Assembly (NCBI RefSeq): GCF_003205195.1
Contig: NZ_QJRY01000009.1
Span: 62,001-126,000, forward strand
Direction: 5' to 3'
DNA: 64,000 bases
DNA from: Peteryoungia wuzhouensis
GTDB taxonomy: Bacteria > Pseudomonadota > Alphaproteobacteria > Rhizobiales > Rhizobiaceae
Shown here piece by piece: positions 48,663 through 57,879 of the stretch (the first letter of the stretch is position 1; each line of letters begins with the position of its first letter). The position numbers were made by a program, and so were the translations under genes. Under the pieces are notes generated by a model. That model was not told where the DNA came from. It worked only from the letters and a program-made list of their open reading frames with translations, and ran no database searches.

Positions 48663-51131
48663 TCAGGAGATAGAATAGCCGTTCCGGCTCCCGAGATGGG
48701 CGAGAGTGCCGCTCGGTCTCACATTCGCGTCGGTGCCTGTGCGTGGCGACAGGCGGATGGTCCGAGGTTGTCCAGGCGCGAGATGAAACCAGTCGTCTTC
48801 AGGCAGATAGTGCTCGAAATCGAGATGAACGGACTGGGCGAACTGGTTGGCGGTGAGCTCGATTACCCAACCGGTGTCGACCGCGCTCAGTGTGTGTCCG
48901 AATTCTGCCGGATAGAGTGCCTTGCTGCGTCCGAGCGGGAAATGGAAGGTTTCGGCAAGCAAGCTGCCGTCTTCAGAAAGAAGCCGGGCAACGGTGACAT
49001 CATGCGACGGTGGCCCGAAGCGGAAGGCATAGGTGGTGTCGAAGAAGGCACCGAAAAGATCGGTTGCTGCCAGTTGGACCGTGCGGTGCGCATCGAGGAT
49101 GAGGTCGCGGCTGCCCTTGACCACGGCATGGCGACCGTCGCGCAGGCAGGCAATCTCCAGCTTTACCGCTTTGGCGCATGCCGTCTCGTTGATCATGTGT
49201 ATACACAGTCCGTTTGTTCCTTCGTCAGTCATCAGCAGCTGCAGCGGACGGAAAGCGCGCTTCAGGCCATACCAGACGGGCTTGGCTTCACCGATGGCGT
49301 CAATGACACCCCAGCCGGGCCCCGGTTCGAGGTCCTGGAGGGTCCAGACGAGGGCGCCTCGGCATGAAGATCCGGTCCGACGCCATTCGGCATAGGTTTC
49401 CGTCACCACTTCTGTGGTCACGGCCCGCGAGATGTCGAGATACAATCCCCGGTCCTCGCGGCGCAGGCGTGCCGGATCGAAACCGTAGAGGACTTCGAGA
49501 TAGTGGTCGCGGATATCTTCGAAATCCCAGGAGGCGCCGCGATCTCTGGGCACGCGGGCCTTCCATCGCGGATCATGCACGGGGCTGACCGGCAGGTGAT
49601 GGTCGAGGGTGCGCTGTTGCGGGACATGGGCGAAGGCCAGAGATTCGGCAGCGAAGCGCACAGTGGCCCGGCGCGCATCCTCGAGCGGCCGCCGATAGGC
49701 GCCGACACCATAATAATGGGTAACGCCTTCGTTCGGCGAGAAGGGCATGGCGCCGCCGGAGGGCGAATTGGCGACATAGGCGCAGTCCGGACGAGCTTCG
49801 TGTGCCAGGCGGGCAAGAGTCTCGTTGAAGAACGCGCCATTCCAGGCGGTTGCTGGAAGGCCCAGCATGGCGCCCTGCTGGAAGACTTCGCTGCCGCCGC
49901 AGATCACGGCGAGCGAGGGATGACCCTGCAGCGCGCTGAGCAGGTTGCGGACTTCCCGTTCGACCTTGCCCGTGAAGGCCTCGTCGGCAAAGGGATAGTC
50001 AAAATTCGCCAGCATCAGATCCTGCCAGACCAGAAGGCCGAGCTGGTCGCAGAGGGCGAAGAAGTCCCGGTTTTCATAGGTCATGGTTCCGCCGATGCGG
50101 ATCATGTTCATGTTGGCTTCGGCGGCTTTCATCAGCCAGGGCGCATAGATCTCGGCCGATCCTGAGAGGCGCAAAATATCCGCATTGGTCCAGACGGCAC
50201 CGCGGCAGAAAACGGGAATGCCGTTGACCCGTAGGCCAAAACCCTTTCCGTCGTCGTCATGGTCCACCTCGATGCGGCGGAAGCCGACAAGGCCGAGTGA
50301 ATGGAGGCGACCGTCGATCGAGAGCGTGACGTCGTGCAGGGTCGGATTGCCATGGGTGCGGGGCCACCAGGGGGTGATGCCGGGCAGATTGATACGGGCT
50401 TCGAACAGTCCGCCCGGGCCGGCCGTCAGCTCCGCGCTTCGGCCGCAGCAGAGGATGGCGGCGGCGGAACTAGCCTCCAGTTTCAGGCGAATGGTCAGCT
50501 TGCCGGTGCCGAAGTCGTCGAGGTCTGCCTGTATGGTAAGACCGTGGATCGTGTCCTGTCCCGGACGGATCAGAAGGATGGGACGATAGGGGCCGACGGG
50601 ATGAATTCCGGGACACCAGCCGGGCATGTGGCCGAGGGGTGTCGTGCGGACAAGACGGAGGCCCTGGTGGTCGAACATCTGGGGGCGCCAGCGGGCGCGG
50701 GGGCCGCGCTTGTCAAGATGCGGCTGGAGCGCGCGAAAGCAGATGGCCAGTTCATCGCGTCCGGTCAGGTCGACGGGGACGTCCAGGCTTTCGAACATGC
50801 TGTCGCTGGAGGCTTTGAGGACCCCATTCACATAGATCTCGGCGATGGTCGCCAAACCTTCGAAGCGCAGAATTGCCGAACCGGGTGCTTCGCCGTCCAG
50901 TGAGCGAAAATACCAGGCGTCCTTGTCGTGCAGCGGATGCGGGTTTTGAGGATCAAACAGGCCGGCATCGGTCAAGGCCCCGGCCACGGTGCCGGGGACG
51001 GTCGCCGGAATGCGTGCTGCGGGGCGATGGACTTGCGACGGGTCGGCATGGCAACCGGCTTCGGTTACGAGTAGCGTCCAGCCTGCTTCCAACGGACGGA
51101 CATCCGCTCCCAGATAGATCGTGCCCGTCAT
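48663..51131 (-). CDS. Glycoside hydrolase family 2 protein (beta-mannosidase-like)
   Basis: An 822-aa GH2 protein with sugar-binding jelly roll (about 10-185), Ig-like domain (190-290), TIM barrel (295-630) and C-terminal beta domains. The acid/base position is E415 in LAVICGGSEVF; the usual Asn before this Glu is Ser. E496 in VRFAAESLAF fits the nucleophile. Beta-mannosidase-type features include WWPRTHGNPTLHDV and ANMNMIRIGGTMTYEN. No signal peptide is seen, so it acts in the cytoplasm. It starts 10 bp after the DUF1839 gene and closes the carrier-protein operon. Confidence 0.88.
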   Translation of the reverse strand: MTGTIYLGADVRPLEAGWTLLVTEAGCHADPSQVHRPAARIPATVPGTVAGALTDAGLFDPQNPHPLHDKDAWYFRSLDGEAPGSAILRFEGLATIAEIYVNGVLKASSDSMFESLDVPVDLTGRDELAICFRALQPHLDKRGPRARWRPQMFDHQGLRLVRTTPLGHMPGWCPGIHPVGPYRPILLIRPGQDTIHGLTIQADLDDFGTGKLTIRLKLEASSAAAILCCGRSAELTAGPGGLFEARINLPGITPWWPRTHGNPTLHDVTLSIDGRLHSLGLVGFRRIEVDHDDDGKGFGLRVNGIPVFCRGAVWTNADILRLSGSAEIYAPWLMKAAEANMNMIRIGGTMTYENRDFFALCDQLGLLVWQDLMLANFDYPFADEAFTGKVEREVRNLLSALQGHPSLAVICGGSEVFQQGAMLGLPATAWNGAFFNETLARLAHEARPDCAYVANSPSGGAMPFSPNEGVTHYYGVGAYRRPLEDARRATVRFAAESLAFAHVPQQRTLDHHLPVSPVHDPRWKARVPRDRGASWDFEDIRDHYLEVLYGFDPARLRREDRGLYLDISRAVTTEVVTETYAEWRRTGSSCRGALVWTLQDLEPGPGWGVIDAIGEAKPVWYGLKRAFRPLQLLMTDEGTNGLCIHMINETACAKAVKLEIACLRDGRHAVVKGSRDLILDAHRTVQLAATDLFGAFFDTTYAFRFGPPSHDVTVARLLSEDGSLLAETFHFPLGRSKALYPAEFGHTLSAVDTGWVIELTANQFAQSVHLDFEHYLPEDDWFHLAPGQPRTIRLSPRTGTDANVRPSGTLAHLGSRNGYSIS

Positions 51132-51141
51132 GTGTTGTCCT

Positions 51142-52107
51142 TCAAATCAGCCGGCTGCCGAGATCATCCATCAGCCGGTCCCAGGCCGCAACCGCGGGAT
51201 CGAGCGCTGCGGCGAGTGGGTCGAATTTCTTGCGCGCGATTGCGCGGGCAAGCTGGAACTGTACCGTCTTGGCGTTCTCGCTGATTTTCAGAGCCTCAGC
51301 AATTGCGTGCTCATGCGCCTCAGCGTCGAGCCAGGTCAGGTGGCTCGCGAGCAATTCAAAATTGGCGCCGAATTGGCGCAATGTGTTGAAGGCATATTTG
51401 TGGAAGTAGCCGAAGGGGCGCTCGGCGATCGCTTCCACCTGTGTCGGGAAGACCTTGGCAAAGTCAGCGATCGGATTTGCCAGCGGTCGGCGGGCGAAGT
51501 GCCGTCTCAAAAGCGCTGCTGCGATTTCGCGCTGGTGGGCCGGGGTCGTTTGCCGCTCGGGAAATTTGGCGAATTCCGTGTAGGGCAGGAATGGCAGGCT
51601 GCCCTCCGGCTGGTTTAGCTGAAAGACGCCATCGAAATCCTCTCCCTCGACGCGGAAGAAGCCGCCATTGTGGAAGTAGTCCATGCTGCGGCCGGCAACG
51701 TCCAGGCGGTTGATGCCGACCGTCGTCTTGCCGTGGTCCTGGTGGTAGCCCACCCCTTGCGTATCCGGCATGAAATAACTGTCCATCTCGACCAGGCAAA
51801 GGCGGCCGCGACGGATCTGTTCTCCCACATGCGTTTCCACACGGTCGAAGATCGCGAGTTCCGTGACGCGAATATCATAGAGGCTTTCAAGGTCTTCCAG
51901 CGGCACCTTGAAGAAGGTGAACTGGTCGCCCTCGAATTCCTGCGTGAGCGTGAAACCCAGCATGGCTTCCGGCCTCAGGCCCTGAGCCGCCAGAACCTCG
52001 ATCCACAGATCGACATAGCAGTTCGTCTCCGGCCACATGCGCTCGCTCGAATGAAGCGCATGGGGCTGGTAGGTGGCCGGATCAAGCCCGGGAAAGACTG
52101 CCGTCAT
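51142..52107 (-). CDS. DUF1839 family protein, candidate acyltransferase of the carrier-protein operon
   Basis: A 321-aa cytoplasmic protein of DUF1839. Visible features are WPETNCYVDLWIEVLAAQGL with C30, followed about 80 residues on by CLVEMDSYFMPDTQGVGYHQ and DHGKTTVGINRLDV with H122/H125. This Cys...Asp-x-Tyr...His pattern resembles papain-fold proteins such as the BtrH N-terminal domain, which moves an acyl group from a carrier protein; this similarity is my own reading. ATG 52107 is 7 bp after the ligase stop. Its job may be to transfer the carrier-bound amino acid to an acceptor. Confidence 0.8.
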   Translation of the reverse strand: MTAVFPGLDPATYQPHALHSSERMWPETNCYVDLWIEVLAAQGLRPEAMLGFTLTQEFEGDQFTFFKVPLEDLESLYDIRVTELAIFDRVETHVGEQIRRGRLCLVEMDSYFMPDTQGVGYHQDHGKTTVGINRLDVAGRSMDYFHNGGFFRVEGEDFDGVFQLNQPEGSLPFLPYTEFAKFPERQTTPAHQREIAAALLRRHFARRPLANPIADFAKVFPTQVEAIAERPFGYFHKYAFNTLRQFGANFELLASHLTWLDAEAHEHAIAEALKISENAKTVQFQLARAIARKKFDPLAAALDPAVAAWDRLMDDLGSRLI

Positions 52108-52114
52108 AATGCTC

Positions 52115-53023
52115 TCAGCCCCAGAGCGTTGTGCGAACGTGTTCGGGCCATTGCGCAACGTCCAGTCCGTGCTGTGCGAAGAGCGCCAGTGCGATCCGTT
52201 CCAGTCCAAAACCCACGCAGGCCGTGAAGGCGGTCGAACCATCGGCAAGGACCAGGCCCCATTTCTGGCCGAAGGCGTCCTGATGATAGTTGAAGCTCAT
52301 GCAGGCCGTCTTGTTGGCCTGCGACGTCACGGGGATCAGCAGTTCGAACTTCAGGTTCTGGTCGCGCTGGTTGTTGGCCATCAGGCGGCCGGCGCGGCCG
52401 AAGAAGGGGTCGTTGGCAACATCGATCTCGACGTCGAGGCCGATCGACTTCATCATCTCGACGCCGCGATCCATCCAGGTCTGGCGGAAAGTCGTGACAT
52501 GGGCTTCGGTGCCCATGCAGACATATTCGCGCATGCGGAAGAGCTGCTGGCGTGCCGGATCCTTCGACGGCTCGTGGCGGAAGCAATAGGACTGAAGATC
52601 GAAGAGGCCGCCATCCATGGAGATCGGGCCGCGCTTGGCAACCGTCGGATAAAGCGGGTAGCAGGCAGCAGGCGTGAGCGCGATGTCGGTTGCCTTCTGC
52701 TCCTTCGTCCAGTCCTTGCCCTCTTCCATGCATTGCAGGAGGCTCATGTGGTCGTGGTCGTTGCCGCAGAAGGAATGCACGGTGCCGGCAAGCTGCGGGA
52801 AGCTCTTCATGTAGCCGCTCGCTTCGAAATAGGCGCGGTTCATGCCGGGCGGGAAGCGGATGGCTTCCGCGCCGTCTGCGCCGCCGACGCGGTCGATCAA
52901 CCGCTCGAAGGCGGCGATGACGTCTTCGAACTGGCCGCTGCGGCCGTAAAGGCCGTCAACACCCGTCTCGATCAGAAGGCCGCTCTCGAAGAGGCGGTCG
53001 AGAAAGCTTACCTGCATATCCAT
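52115..53023 (-). CDS. Amino acid:[carrier protein] ligase (SerRS-like class II synthetase core)
   Basis: A 302-aa protein equal to the catalytic core of an atypical seryl-tRNA synthetase, without the tRNA-binding arm. Class II motif 2 is [20 protein letters not shown] and motif 3 is [13 protein letters not shown]121, E166 and C269 have the spacing (45 and 103) of the zinc triad I recall for the Bradyrhizobium Gly:CP ligase. Characterised members adenylate glycine or alanine and load it onto the phosphopantetheine of a dedicated carrier protein, not tRNA. The carrier is encoded two genes upstream. No strong ribosome-binding site precedes ATG 53023. Confidence 0.93.
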   Translation of the reverse strand: MDMQVSFLDRLFESGLLIETGVDGLYGRSGQFEDVIAAFERLIDRVGGADGAEAIRFPPGMNRAYFEASGYMKSFPQLAGTVHSFCGNDHDHMSLLQCMEEGKDWTKEQKATDIALTPAACYPLYPTVAKRGPISMDGGLFDLQSYCFRHEPSKDPARQQLFRMREYVCMGTEAHVTTFRQTWMDRGVEMMKSIGLDVEIDVANDPFFGRAGRLMANNQRDQNLKFELLIPVTSQANKTACMSFNYHQDAFGQKWGLVLADGSTAFTACVGFGLERIALALFAQHGLDVAQWPEHVRTTLWG

Positions 53024-53028
53024 GTCCG

Positions 53029-54210
53029 TTACCCCAACAATCCGGTTTCTTGTTTATGCACGAGCAGCATCGTCGACGTGTTGCCGAGAATGCGGTCATT
53101 GGAAATCATCAGTTCTGCGGAATGGGCATCGCGCAGATGACGGCCGAGGCTGAACGGCGTGCCGTTCTTGTAGCCCATGATGCCGCAGATCCTGAGTGCC
53201 TGGTTGATGACCGGCAGGATCATCTCCGAGGAGGCGATCTTGACGTTGTTCATGGCAACGGCAAAGCCCATCGAGGACAGGCGATCCGGGTCCTTCAACG
53301 CCTGTTCGTAAGATACCAGCCCGGACTGAATGTTGGACCGGATCACCTGGAGCTCGCTCGACATCTCTGCCAGCTGCACGAGGCCGGGAGGCTGTGTCCC
53401 TGGCGCCTTGCGGGCCGCAGCGCGGATGAAGGTCTGGGCCTTGGTGAAGGCGTCGACGGCGATGCCGTACCAAAGCGCGCTCCAGAGAAGGTGCGAACTT
53501 GCCAGCATCGACTGAGCTGCAATCTCGGCGAAAGGCTTCGGCAGGATCTGTATGGCGGGGGCTTCACCCTTGAAGAGGAAACCGTCCGAGCAGGTGCCGC
53601 GCATGCCCATGGTGTCCCAGACATGCGTCTGTTCCAGCGTGTACTGGTCTTTGAGAAACACCGTCATCACCTGGTCGGTTGGCGGAGCATTTTTGTGGGC
53701 GCGCGAGGTGATGAGAATGGCGTCGGCATGTTTGCCGTAGGAGATGACGGTGGCGTCCTTCTCCAGGCGGCAGCGATCACCCTCGACCTCGATGGCGCAG
53801 ATCGAGTTGCGCAGGTTGCCGCCGATGCCGCCTTCCGTGGTCGCCGAGCCGAGCAGCAGCTGCTCGTCGCAGATCTTGCGCATGAAGCCGCGATGCCATT
53901 CGGCTTCGGTGCCGTGCGAAACGAGGCTCGACACCTTGATCTGGTGCATGGCGAAGATCATGGCGCTTGCGGCACAGGCCTGGGCAATGATCGTGCAGAG
54001 TTCCGCGATCTCGGAAGTCGACCGGCCTTCGCCGCCACAGTCCGCCGGAATCTGGATACCGAGCAGTTTCTCGGCTTTCATCGCCTCGACGGCTTCGAGG
54101 GGGAAGCGGCCCTGGCGGTCGACGTCGTCGGCATAGACGGCCGCGATGGCGGAGACCCTGACGGCGCGGGCTTTCAGGCTTTGGTCCGCCGACTTGCTCG
54201 AGAGGTCCAT
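53029..54210 (-). CDS. Acyl-CoA dehydrogenase-like flavoprotein of the carrier-protein operon
   Basis: A 393-aa ACAD-fold protein: N-terminal helical domain, central beta domain ([20 protein letters not shown]) and C-terminal FAD-binding bundle. Where ordinary ACADs carry the catalytic Glu (RDAxxxxxxE), this one reads [15 protein letters not shown], with Ile at about 369, so the classic base is missing. It may instead oxidise or hydroxylate an aminoacyl thioester on the carrier protein, or use a base elsewhere. The start overlaps the carrier-protein stop (TGATG) and the stop is 5 bp before the ligase gene. Confidence 0.88.
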   Translation of the reverse strand: MDLSSKSADQSLKARAVRVSAIAAVYADDVDRQGRFPLEAVEAMKAEKLLGIQIPADCGGEGRSTSEIAELCTIIAQACAASAMIFAMHQIKVSSLVSHGTEAEWHRGFMRKICDEQLLLGSATTEGGIGGNLRNSICAIEVEGDRCRLEKDATVISYGKHADAILITSRAHKNAPPTDQVMTVFLKDQYTLEQTHVWDTMGMRGTCSDGFLFKGEAPAIQILPKPFAEIAAQSMLASSHLLWSALWYGIAVDAFTKAQTFIRAAARKAPGTQPPGLVQLAEMSSELQVIRSNIQSGLVSYEQALKDPDRLSSMGFAVAMNNVKIASSEMILPVINQALRICGIMGYKNGTPFSLGRHLRDAHSAELMISNDRILGNTSTMLLVHKQETGLLG

Positions 54211-54461
54211 CAGGCGACCTTTCTATCCTTGAGTATGGTGTCGACCGTCGCTTCGATCGCCGCGATGCTGGCGAAGGACTTGCGGTTCAGGAGGTGATCG
54301 GGGAATTCCATATCGAACGCCTCTTCGAGACCGAGCATCAGCTGCACCGATGCGAAGGAAGAGAGGCCTGCTGCATAGAGATCGGCATTGTCGGCGAGCG
54401 TCTCGACAGCCACCGGAAGGCCGCCCAGTTTCGACAGGAGTGCGCGAATGGTGTCGTTCAT
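54210..54461 (-). CDS. Acyl/aminoacyl carrier protein
   Basis: An 83-aa carrier protein with four helices. The phosphopantetheine site is S35 in YAAGLSSFASVQLMLGLEEA, where the usual Asp-Ser-Leu reads Ser-Ser-Phe. GAAGGAAG precedes ATG 54461. It is the first gene of the five-gene operon and the expected partner of the amino acid:[carrier protein] ligase. It needs a phosphopantetheinyl transferase from elsewhere in the genome. Confidence 0.93.
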   Translation of the reverse strand: MNDTIRALLSKLGGLPVAVETLADNADLYAAGLSSFASVQLMLGLEEAFDMEFPDHLLNRKSFASIAAIEATVDTILKDRKVA

Positions 54462-54484
54462 CGTCTCTTCCTTCCCAAGTCATG

Positions 54485-54503
54485 GCTCAAATTTTTATTG
54501 AGC
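54485..54503. promoter_or_regulatory. Dyad in front of the carrier-protein operon
   Basis: GCTCAA, 7-nt spacer ATTTTTA, TTGAGC: perfect 6-bp arms, 24-42 bp upstream of ATG 54461 in an AT-rich stretch. On position it is an operator or a hairpin in the 5' leader. Confidence 0.5.
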
Positions 54504-54625
54504 GATTTCTTACAGAGGAAAGACGAAGTTTTCGCTAATGAATTCCATAAAACCCGAGTGAATGGCAATCATTGCATGTCTAAATCGCGCCTTTATTGAA
54601 ATGAAAGCCGATTTACCAAGTTTAT

Positions 54626-55669
54626 TTACTCTTGGTAGGAGCGTTCATCTCCGTGACGATCGACGATGATGTATCGATTTGGTTCAACTTGGCGCAGTGC
54701 GCTTGCGCCCGCCTCAACTTTGCCATGGCCGTCCGGCAGGTCGAGGATGTATTGCGGTATGCAAAGGCCGGAGATCCGGTTGCGCAGTTCGCGCATGATG
54801 GCCTGGCCTTCGGCGATCGTCAGACGGAAGTGACCGGTCCCGGGCGCCATGTCGGGATGATGCAGGTAATAGGGCTTCACCCGCATCTCGACAAAGGCGC
54901 GCATCAGCGCTGCCAGTGTATCCGCATGGTCGTTGATGCCCTTCAGCAGCACGCTTTGGCTGACCATCGATATGCCGGCATCAACCAGCCGGGTGCAGGC
55001 TGCCCGAACCTCAGGTGTCAGTTCGCGGGGATGGTTCGCATGCAGCGCTACGAAAACTGTCTTGCCACCCGATTTCAGGGCCTCGACGAGTTCTGGCGTG
55101 ATCCGCGCCGGATCGACGGCGGGCACGCGGCTGTGAATGCGAACGATCTTGACGTGGTCGATGGTCGCGAGCGCCTGCATCACGTCGCGCAGGCGCCGGG
55201 GTGACAGGATCAGCGGGTCGCCGCCTGTCAGGATGACTTCCCAGATGCCGTCATGGCTGCGGATGTAGTCAAGTGCGGTATCGAGTTGTTGAGACGACAG
55301 TGTCCCGTCACCGTCAGGCCCCACCATTTCACGCCGAAAACAGAAGCGGCAGTAAACCGGACAGACATGGAGAAGCTTCAGCAGGACGCGATCGGGGTAG
55401 CGGTGCACGATCCCGTCGACCGGCGAATGCGGATGATCACCGATCGGATCGGGCCGTTCGTCGGGGTGCTCGATGAGTTCAGCCGCTGTTGGCAGGTATT
55501 GTGCGGCGATCGGGTCCAATGGGTCGCTCGTGTCGATCAGCCGCGCGACAGTCGGCGTGAGAGCGATGGCGTAACGTTCCGTGACGGCATCAAGCGCCTT
55601 GGCCGGGCCGGGCTTGACCAGACCCGCCGAGACCAGATCCTCGACCGTGCGCAGGGTGGCATCAGCCAA
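54626..55669 (-). CDS. epmB: EF-P lysine (R)-beta-aminomutase, radical SAM
   Basis: A 347-aa KamA-family radical SAM enzyme. The 4Fe-4S motif is CPVYCRFCFRREMVG; PLP-binding regions typical of lysine 2,3-aminomutases follow, ending PQYILDLPDGHGKV. The short length and context favour EpmB (converting lysine to beta-lysine for EF-P) over catabolic KamA. The start is TTG 55669, preceded by GGAG 7 nt upstream inside epmA; no in-frame ATG is near. It overlaps epmA by 8 bp. Confidence 0.92.
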   Translation of the reverse strand: MADATLRTVEDLVSAGLVKPGPAKALDAVTERYAIALTPTVARLIDTSDPLDPIAAQYLPTAAELIEHPDERPDPIGDHPHSPVDGIVHRYPDRVLLKLLHVCPVYCRFCFRREMVGPDGDGTLSSQQLDTALDYIRSHDGIWEVILTGGDPLILSPRRLRDVMQALATIDHVKIVRIHSRVPAVDPARITPELVEALKSGGKTVFVALHANHPRELTPEVRAACTRLVDAGISMVSQSVLLKGINDHADTLAALMRAFVEMRVKPYYLHHPDMAPGTGHFRLTIAEGQAIMRELRNRISGLCIPQYILDLPDGHGKVEAGASALRQVEPNRYIIVDRHGDERSYQE

Positions 55670-56729
55670 GGTGCGTCTCCGTCACCGGCGCCCAGATGAC
55701 TTGGTCGATCCTGAGGGCACCGGTTGCCAGCATCACCAGACGATCAAAGCCGAGGGCGATGCCGGAGGCTTGCGGCATGATGGCGAGCGCTTCAAGGAAG
55801 TCTTCGTCCAGCGGATAGGTTTCGCCGTAGACGCGCTGCTTTTCGACCATCTCGGCCTCGAAGCGGCGCCGTTGCTCAGCGGGATCGGTGAGTTCGCCGA
55901 AGGCGTTGGCGAGTTCGACACCGCAGGCATAGAGCTCGAAGCGTTCGGCGACACGCGGATCGACGGCGCAGGGGCGCGCAAGCGCTGCCTCGGCGACCGG
56001 GTATCTGTCGAGGATGGTGGCGCGGCCGAGCCCGAGATTGGGTTCCACCTTGTCGACGATGATGCGGCTGAAGAGGTCGGCCCAGTTGTCGTCGTCTGCG
56101 ACGCGCAGGGTCTTGGCCCGCATCTGGGCCGCGAGCGCATCGCGATCGGTGGTCCCGTCGTGGGCAATCGTGGCCAGCAGATCGATATCCGCATAGCGGG
56201 TGAAAGCATCGGCGACCGAGATGCGTTCCGGCGTCGCAAACGGATCTGCCGTCTTACCGTTGTAGGCAAAGCGGCCGGTGCCGGCGGTCTGGGCGGCCAG
56301 CGCCAGAAGCTCCGCGCAGTCCTGCATCAGAGTCTCGTAGGACTGCCTGACGCGGTACCATTCCAGCATGGTGAATTCGGGGTGGTGCAGTGGTCCACGT
56401 TCGCGATTGCGGTAGACATGGGCGAAGCAGGTGATGCGGGTTTCGCCGGCAGAGAGGAGCTTCTTGCAGGCGAATTCCGGTGATGTGTGGAGATAGAGCG
56501 GGGCTGCAGAGCCGTCATGCCCCAGAGCCTCAGTGGCAAAGGCATGCAGATGGGCTTCGTTGCCCGGCGACACCTGTAGCGTCGCCGTATCGACTTCGAC
56601 GAAATCCTGGGTCGCGAAATGGTGGCGGAAAGCGGCCTGGATCCGGTTGCGTCCGATCAGGAAGGGGCGCCGATCGGCATGGGCCGAAGGGGTCCACCAC
56701 GCAGGGGATGAACGGCTTCGATCGGACAT
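55662..56729 (-). CDS. epmA: EF-P lysyl-lysine ligase (PoxA/GenX)
   Basis: A 355-aa class II lysyl-tRNA synthetase paralogue without the anticodon-binding domain. Motif 2 is [20 protein letters not shown], motif 3 is [17 protein letters not shown]. It activates (R)-beta-lysine and attaches it to K34 of EF-P. The operon order epmA-epmB and the divergent efp gene at 56867 leave no doubt about the pathway. ATG 56729 is the only good start. Confidence 0.95.
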   Translation of the reverse strand: MSDRSRSSPAWWTPSAHADRRPFLIGRNRIQAAFRHHFATQDFVEVDTATLQVSPGNEAHLHAFATEALGHDGSAAPLYLHTSPEFACKKLLSAGETRITCFAHVYRNRERGPLHHPEFTMLEWYRVRQSYETLMQDCAELLALAAQTAGTGRFAYNGKTADPFATPERISVADAFTRYADIDLLATIAHDGTTDRDALAAQMRAKTLRVADDDNWADLFSRIIVDKVEPNLGLGRATILDRYPVAEAALARPCAVDPRVAERFELYACGVELANAFGELTDPAEQRRRFEAEMVEKQRVYGETYPLDEDFLEALAIMPQASGIALGFDRLVMLATGALRIDQVIWAPVTETHLG

Positions 56730-56866
56730 TCCGGATTCTCGATCCTTCTCTCAACACGGGCTGGCTATTTTGCCGGATTTGGGTTAGTCCCGCCCGAGAA
56801 ATTCGAAGACGTCAGCAGGGACGGCCGTCCTTTACGACGGGTCTCACGCAGATACAAGGAATTCCA

Positions 56867-57436
56867 ATGGTCAAGGTTATCGCCTCTTCCGTCCGCAAGG
56901 GCAATGTTATCGATGTCGACGGCAAGCTCTATGTCGTTCTCACCGCCGAAAACTTCCACCCCGGCAAGGGGACCCCGGTCACGCAGGTCAACATGCGTCG
57001 CATCGTCGACGGCGTGAAGGTTTCGGAGCGCTGGCGGACGACCGAACAGGTCGAGCGCGCCTTCGTCGAGGACGTCAACCACCAGTTCCTCTATGAAGAC
57101 GGTGAAGGCTTCCACTTCATGAACCCGGAAAGCTACGACCAGGTCGTGGTCGATGCGGAAACCATGGGCGAACAGAAGGCCTACCTACAGGAGGGCATGG
57201 TCTGCATTCTCTCGATGCATGAAGGCGTGGCGCTTGCCATCCAGCTGCCGCGTCACGTGACGCTCGAAATCACCGAGACCGAGCCGGTCGTCAAGGGCCA
57301 GACGGCGTCGTCGTCCTACAAGCCGGCAATGCTGTCCAACGGCATCCGCACCATGGTGCCGCCGCATATCGATGCCGGCATCCGTGTCGTGATCGCGACC
57401 GAAGACAATTCCTACGTCGAGCGCGCCAAGAACTAA
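56867..57436 (+). CDS. efp: Translation elongation factor P
   Basis: A 189-aa three-domain EF-P that rescues ribosomes stalled at polyproline. The modification site K34 is in [13 protein letters not shown]. The C-terminal domain motif [19 protein letters not shown] is typical. AAGGA precedes ATG 56867. It is divergent from epmA with 137 bp between the starts. TonB and other Pro-rich proteins in this window are natural clients. Confidence 0.97.
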   Translation: MVKVIASSVRKGNVIDVDGKLYVVLTAENFHPGKGTPVTQVNMRRIVDGVKVSERWRTTEQVERAFVEDVNHQFLYEDGEGFHFMNPESYDQVVVDAETMGEQKAYLQEGMVCILSMHEGVALAIQLPRHVTLEITETEPVVKGQTASSSYKPAMLSNGIRTMVPPHIDAGIRVVIATEDNSYVERAKN

Positions 57437-57460
57437 GCTTCTGCGTTCGTCATACAGATG

Positions 57461-57487
57461 AGGCCCGGCGTTTCCGACGCCGGGCCT
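57461..57487 (+). terminator. Terminator of efp
   Basis: A perfect 11-bp stem (57461-57471 with 57477-57487), TTCCG loop, followed by TTT, 25 bp after the efp stop. Confidence 0.92.
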
Positions 57488-57545
57488 TTTGCATGGAACA
57501 CTCAGGGCCAGCGATCATGGCGGGCCCTTCGTCGACACGTTGATG

Positions 57546-57779
57546 TCAATATCCGGCGGCGAGCGGATTTCCGAAGGAAGAGACGGCGCGGCGGCTGCGG
57601 CTGGCGGCCTGGGATGTATCCCCCCGCTCCAGCAGCGTGATCTGCTCCTTCAGGTGCAGCTTGATCTTCTTCAACGCACGAACTCTGATGCCATCCGGCC
57701 GGGGGCGGCGCTGCTCCTCGTCGATCTTGGCGGCTACGATCGAATGGCGGGCTTTGAGGGCTTTCAAAAGTTGCTTCAT
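57546..57779 (-). CDS. DUF465 (YdcH-like) small coiled-coil protein
   Basis: A 77-aa protein beginning MKQLLKALKARHSIVAAKID, with VRALKKIKLHLKEQITLLER, the DUF465 helical hairpin pattern. The C-terminal 22 residues are a Ser/Arg tail. AAGGAG precedes ATG 57779. It is divergent from the OxyR-like gene. Confidence 0.8.
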   Translation of the reverse strand: MKQLLKALKARHSIVAAKIDEEQRRPRPDGIRVRALKKIKLHLKEQITLLERGDTSQAASRSRRAVSSFGNPLAAGY

Positions 57780-57852
57780 GAGTCGTCTCCTTTGCGATGA
57801 GCCGAATATGGAAACGCTTCGTTGATTGTTCCAATTCATTGATTATATCATT

Positions 57853-57873
57853 CTCATAGAGGTTCCCTATGAG
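57853..57873. promoter_or_regulatory. OxyR-type box (ATAG-N7-CTAT) in front of the LysR gene
   Basis: CTCATAG, 7-nt spacer, CTATGAG; contains the exact ATAG-N7-CTAT half of the OxyR consensus and a T-N11-A. It ends 6 bp before ATG 57880, where binding would block translation initiation region transcription and so suggests negative autoregulation. Confidence 0.65.
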
Positions 57874-57879
57874 GTTGCG

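Noticed and set aside
52104-52733. A 209-codon minus-strand frame inside the amino acid:[carrier protein] ligase gene
   Set aside because: Same-strand shifted frame, Arg/Pro-rich without motifs; the ligase frame has class II motifs and the zinc ligands.
54210-55669. KamA-type catabolic lysine 2,3-aminomutase linked to the carrier-protein operon
   Set aside because: The gene is 164 bp upstream with an operator-like dyad between, overlaps epmA and faces efp, so EF-P modification is the better assignment.
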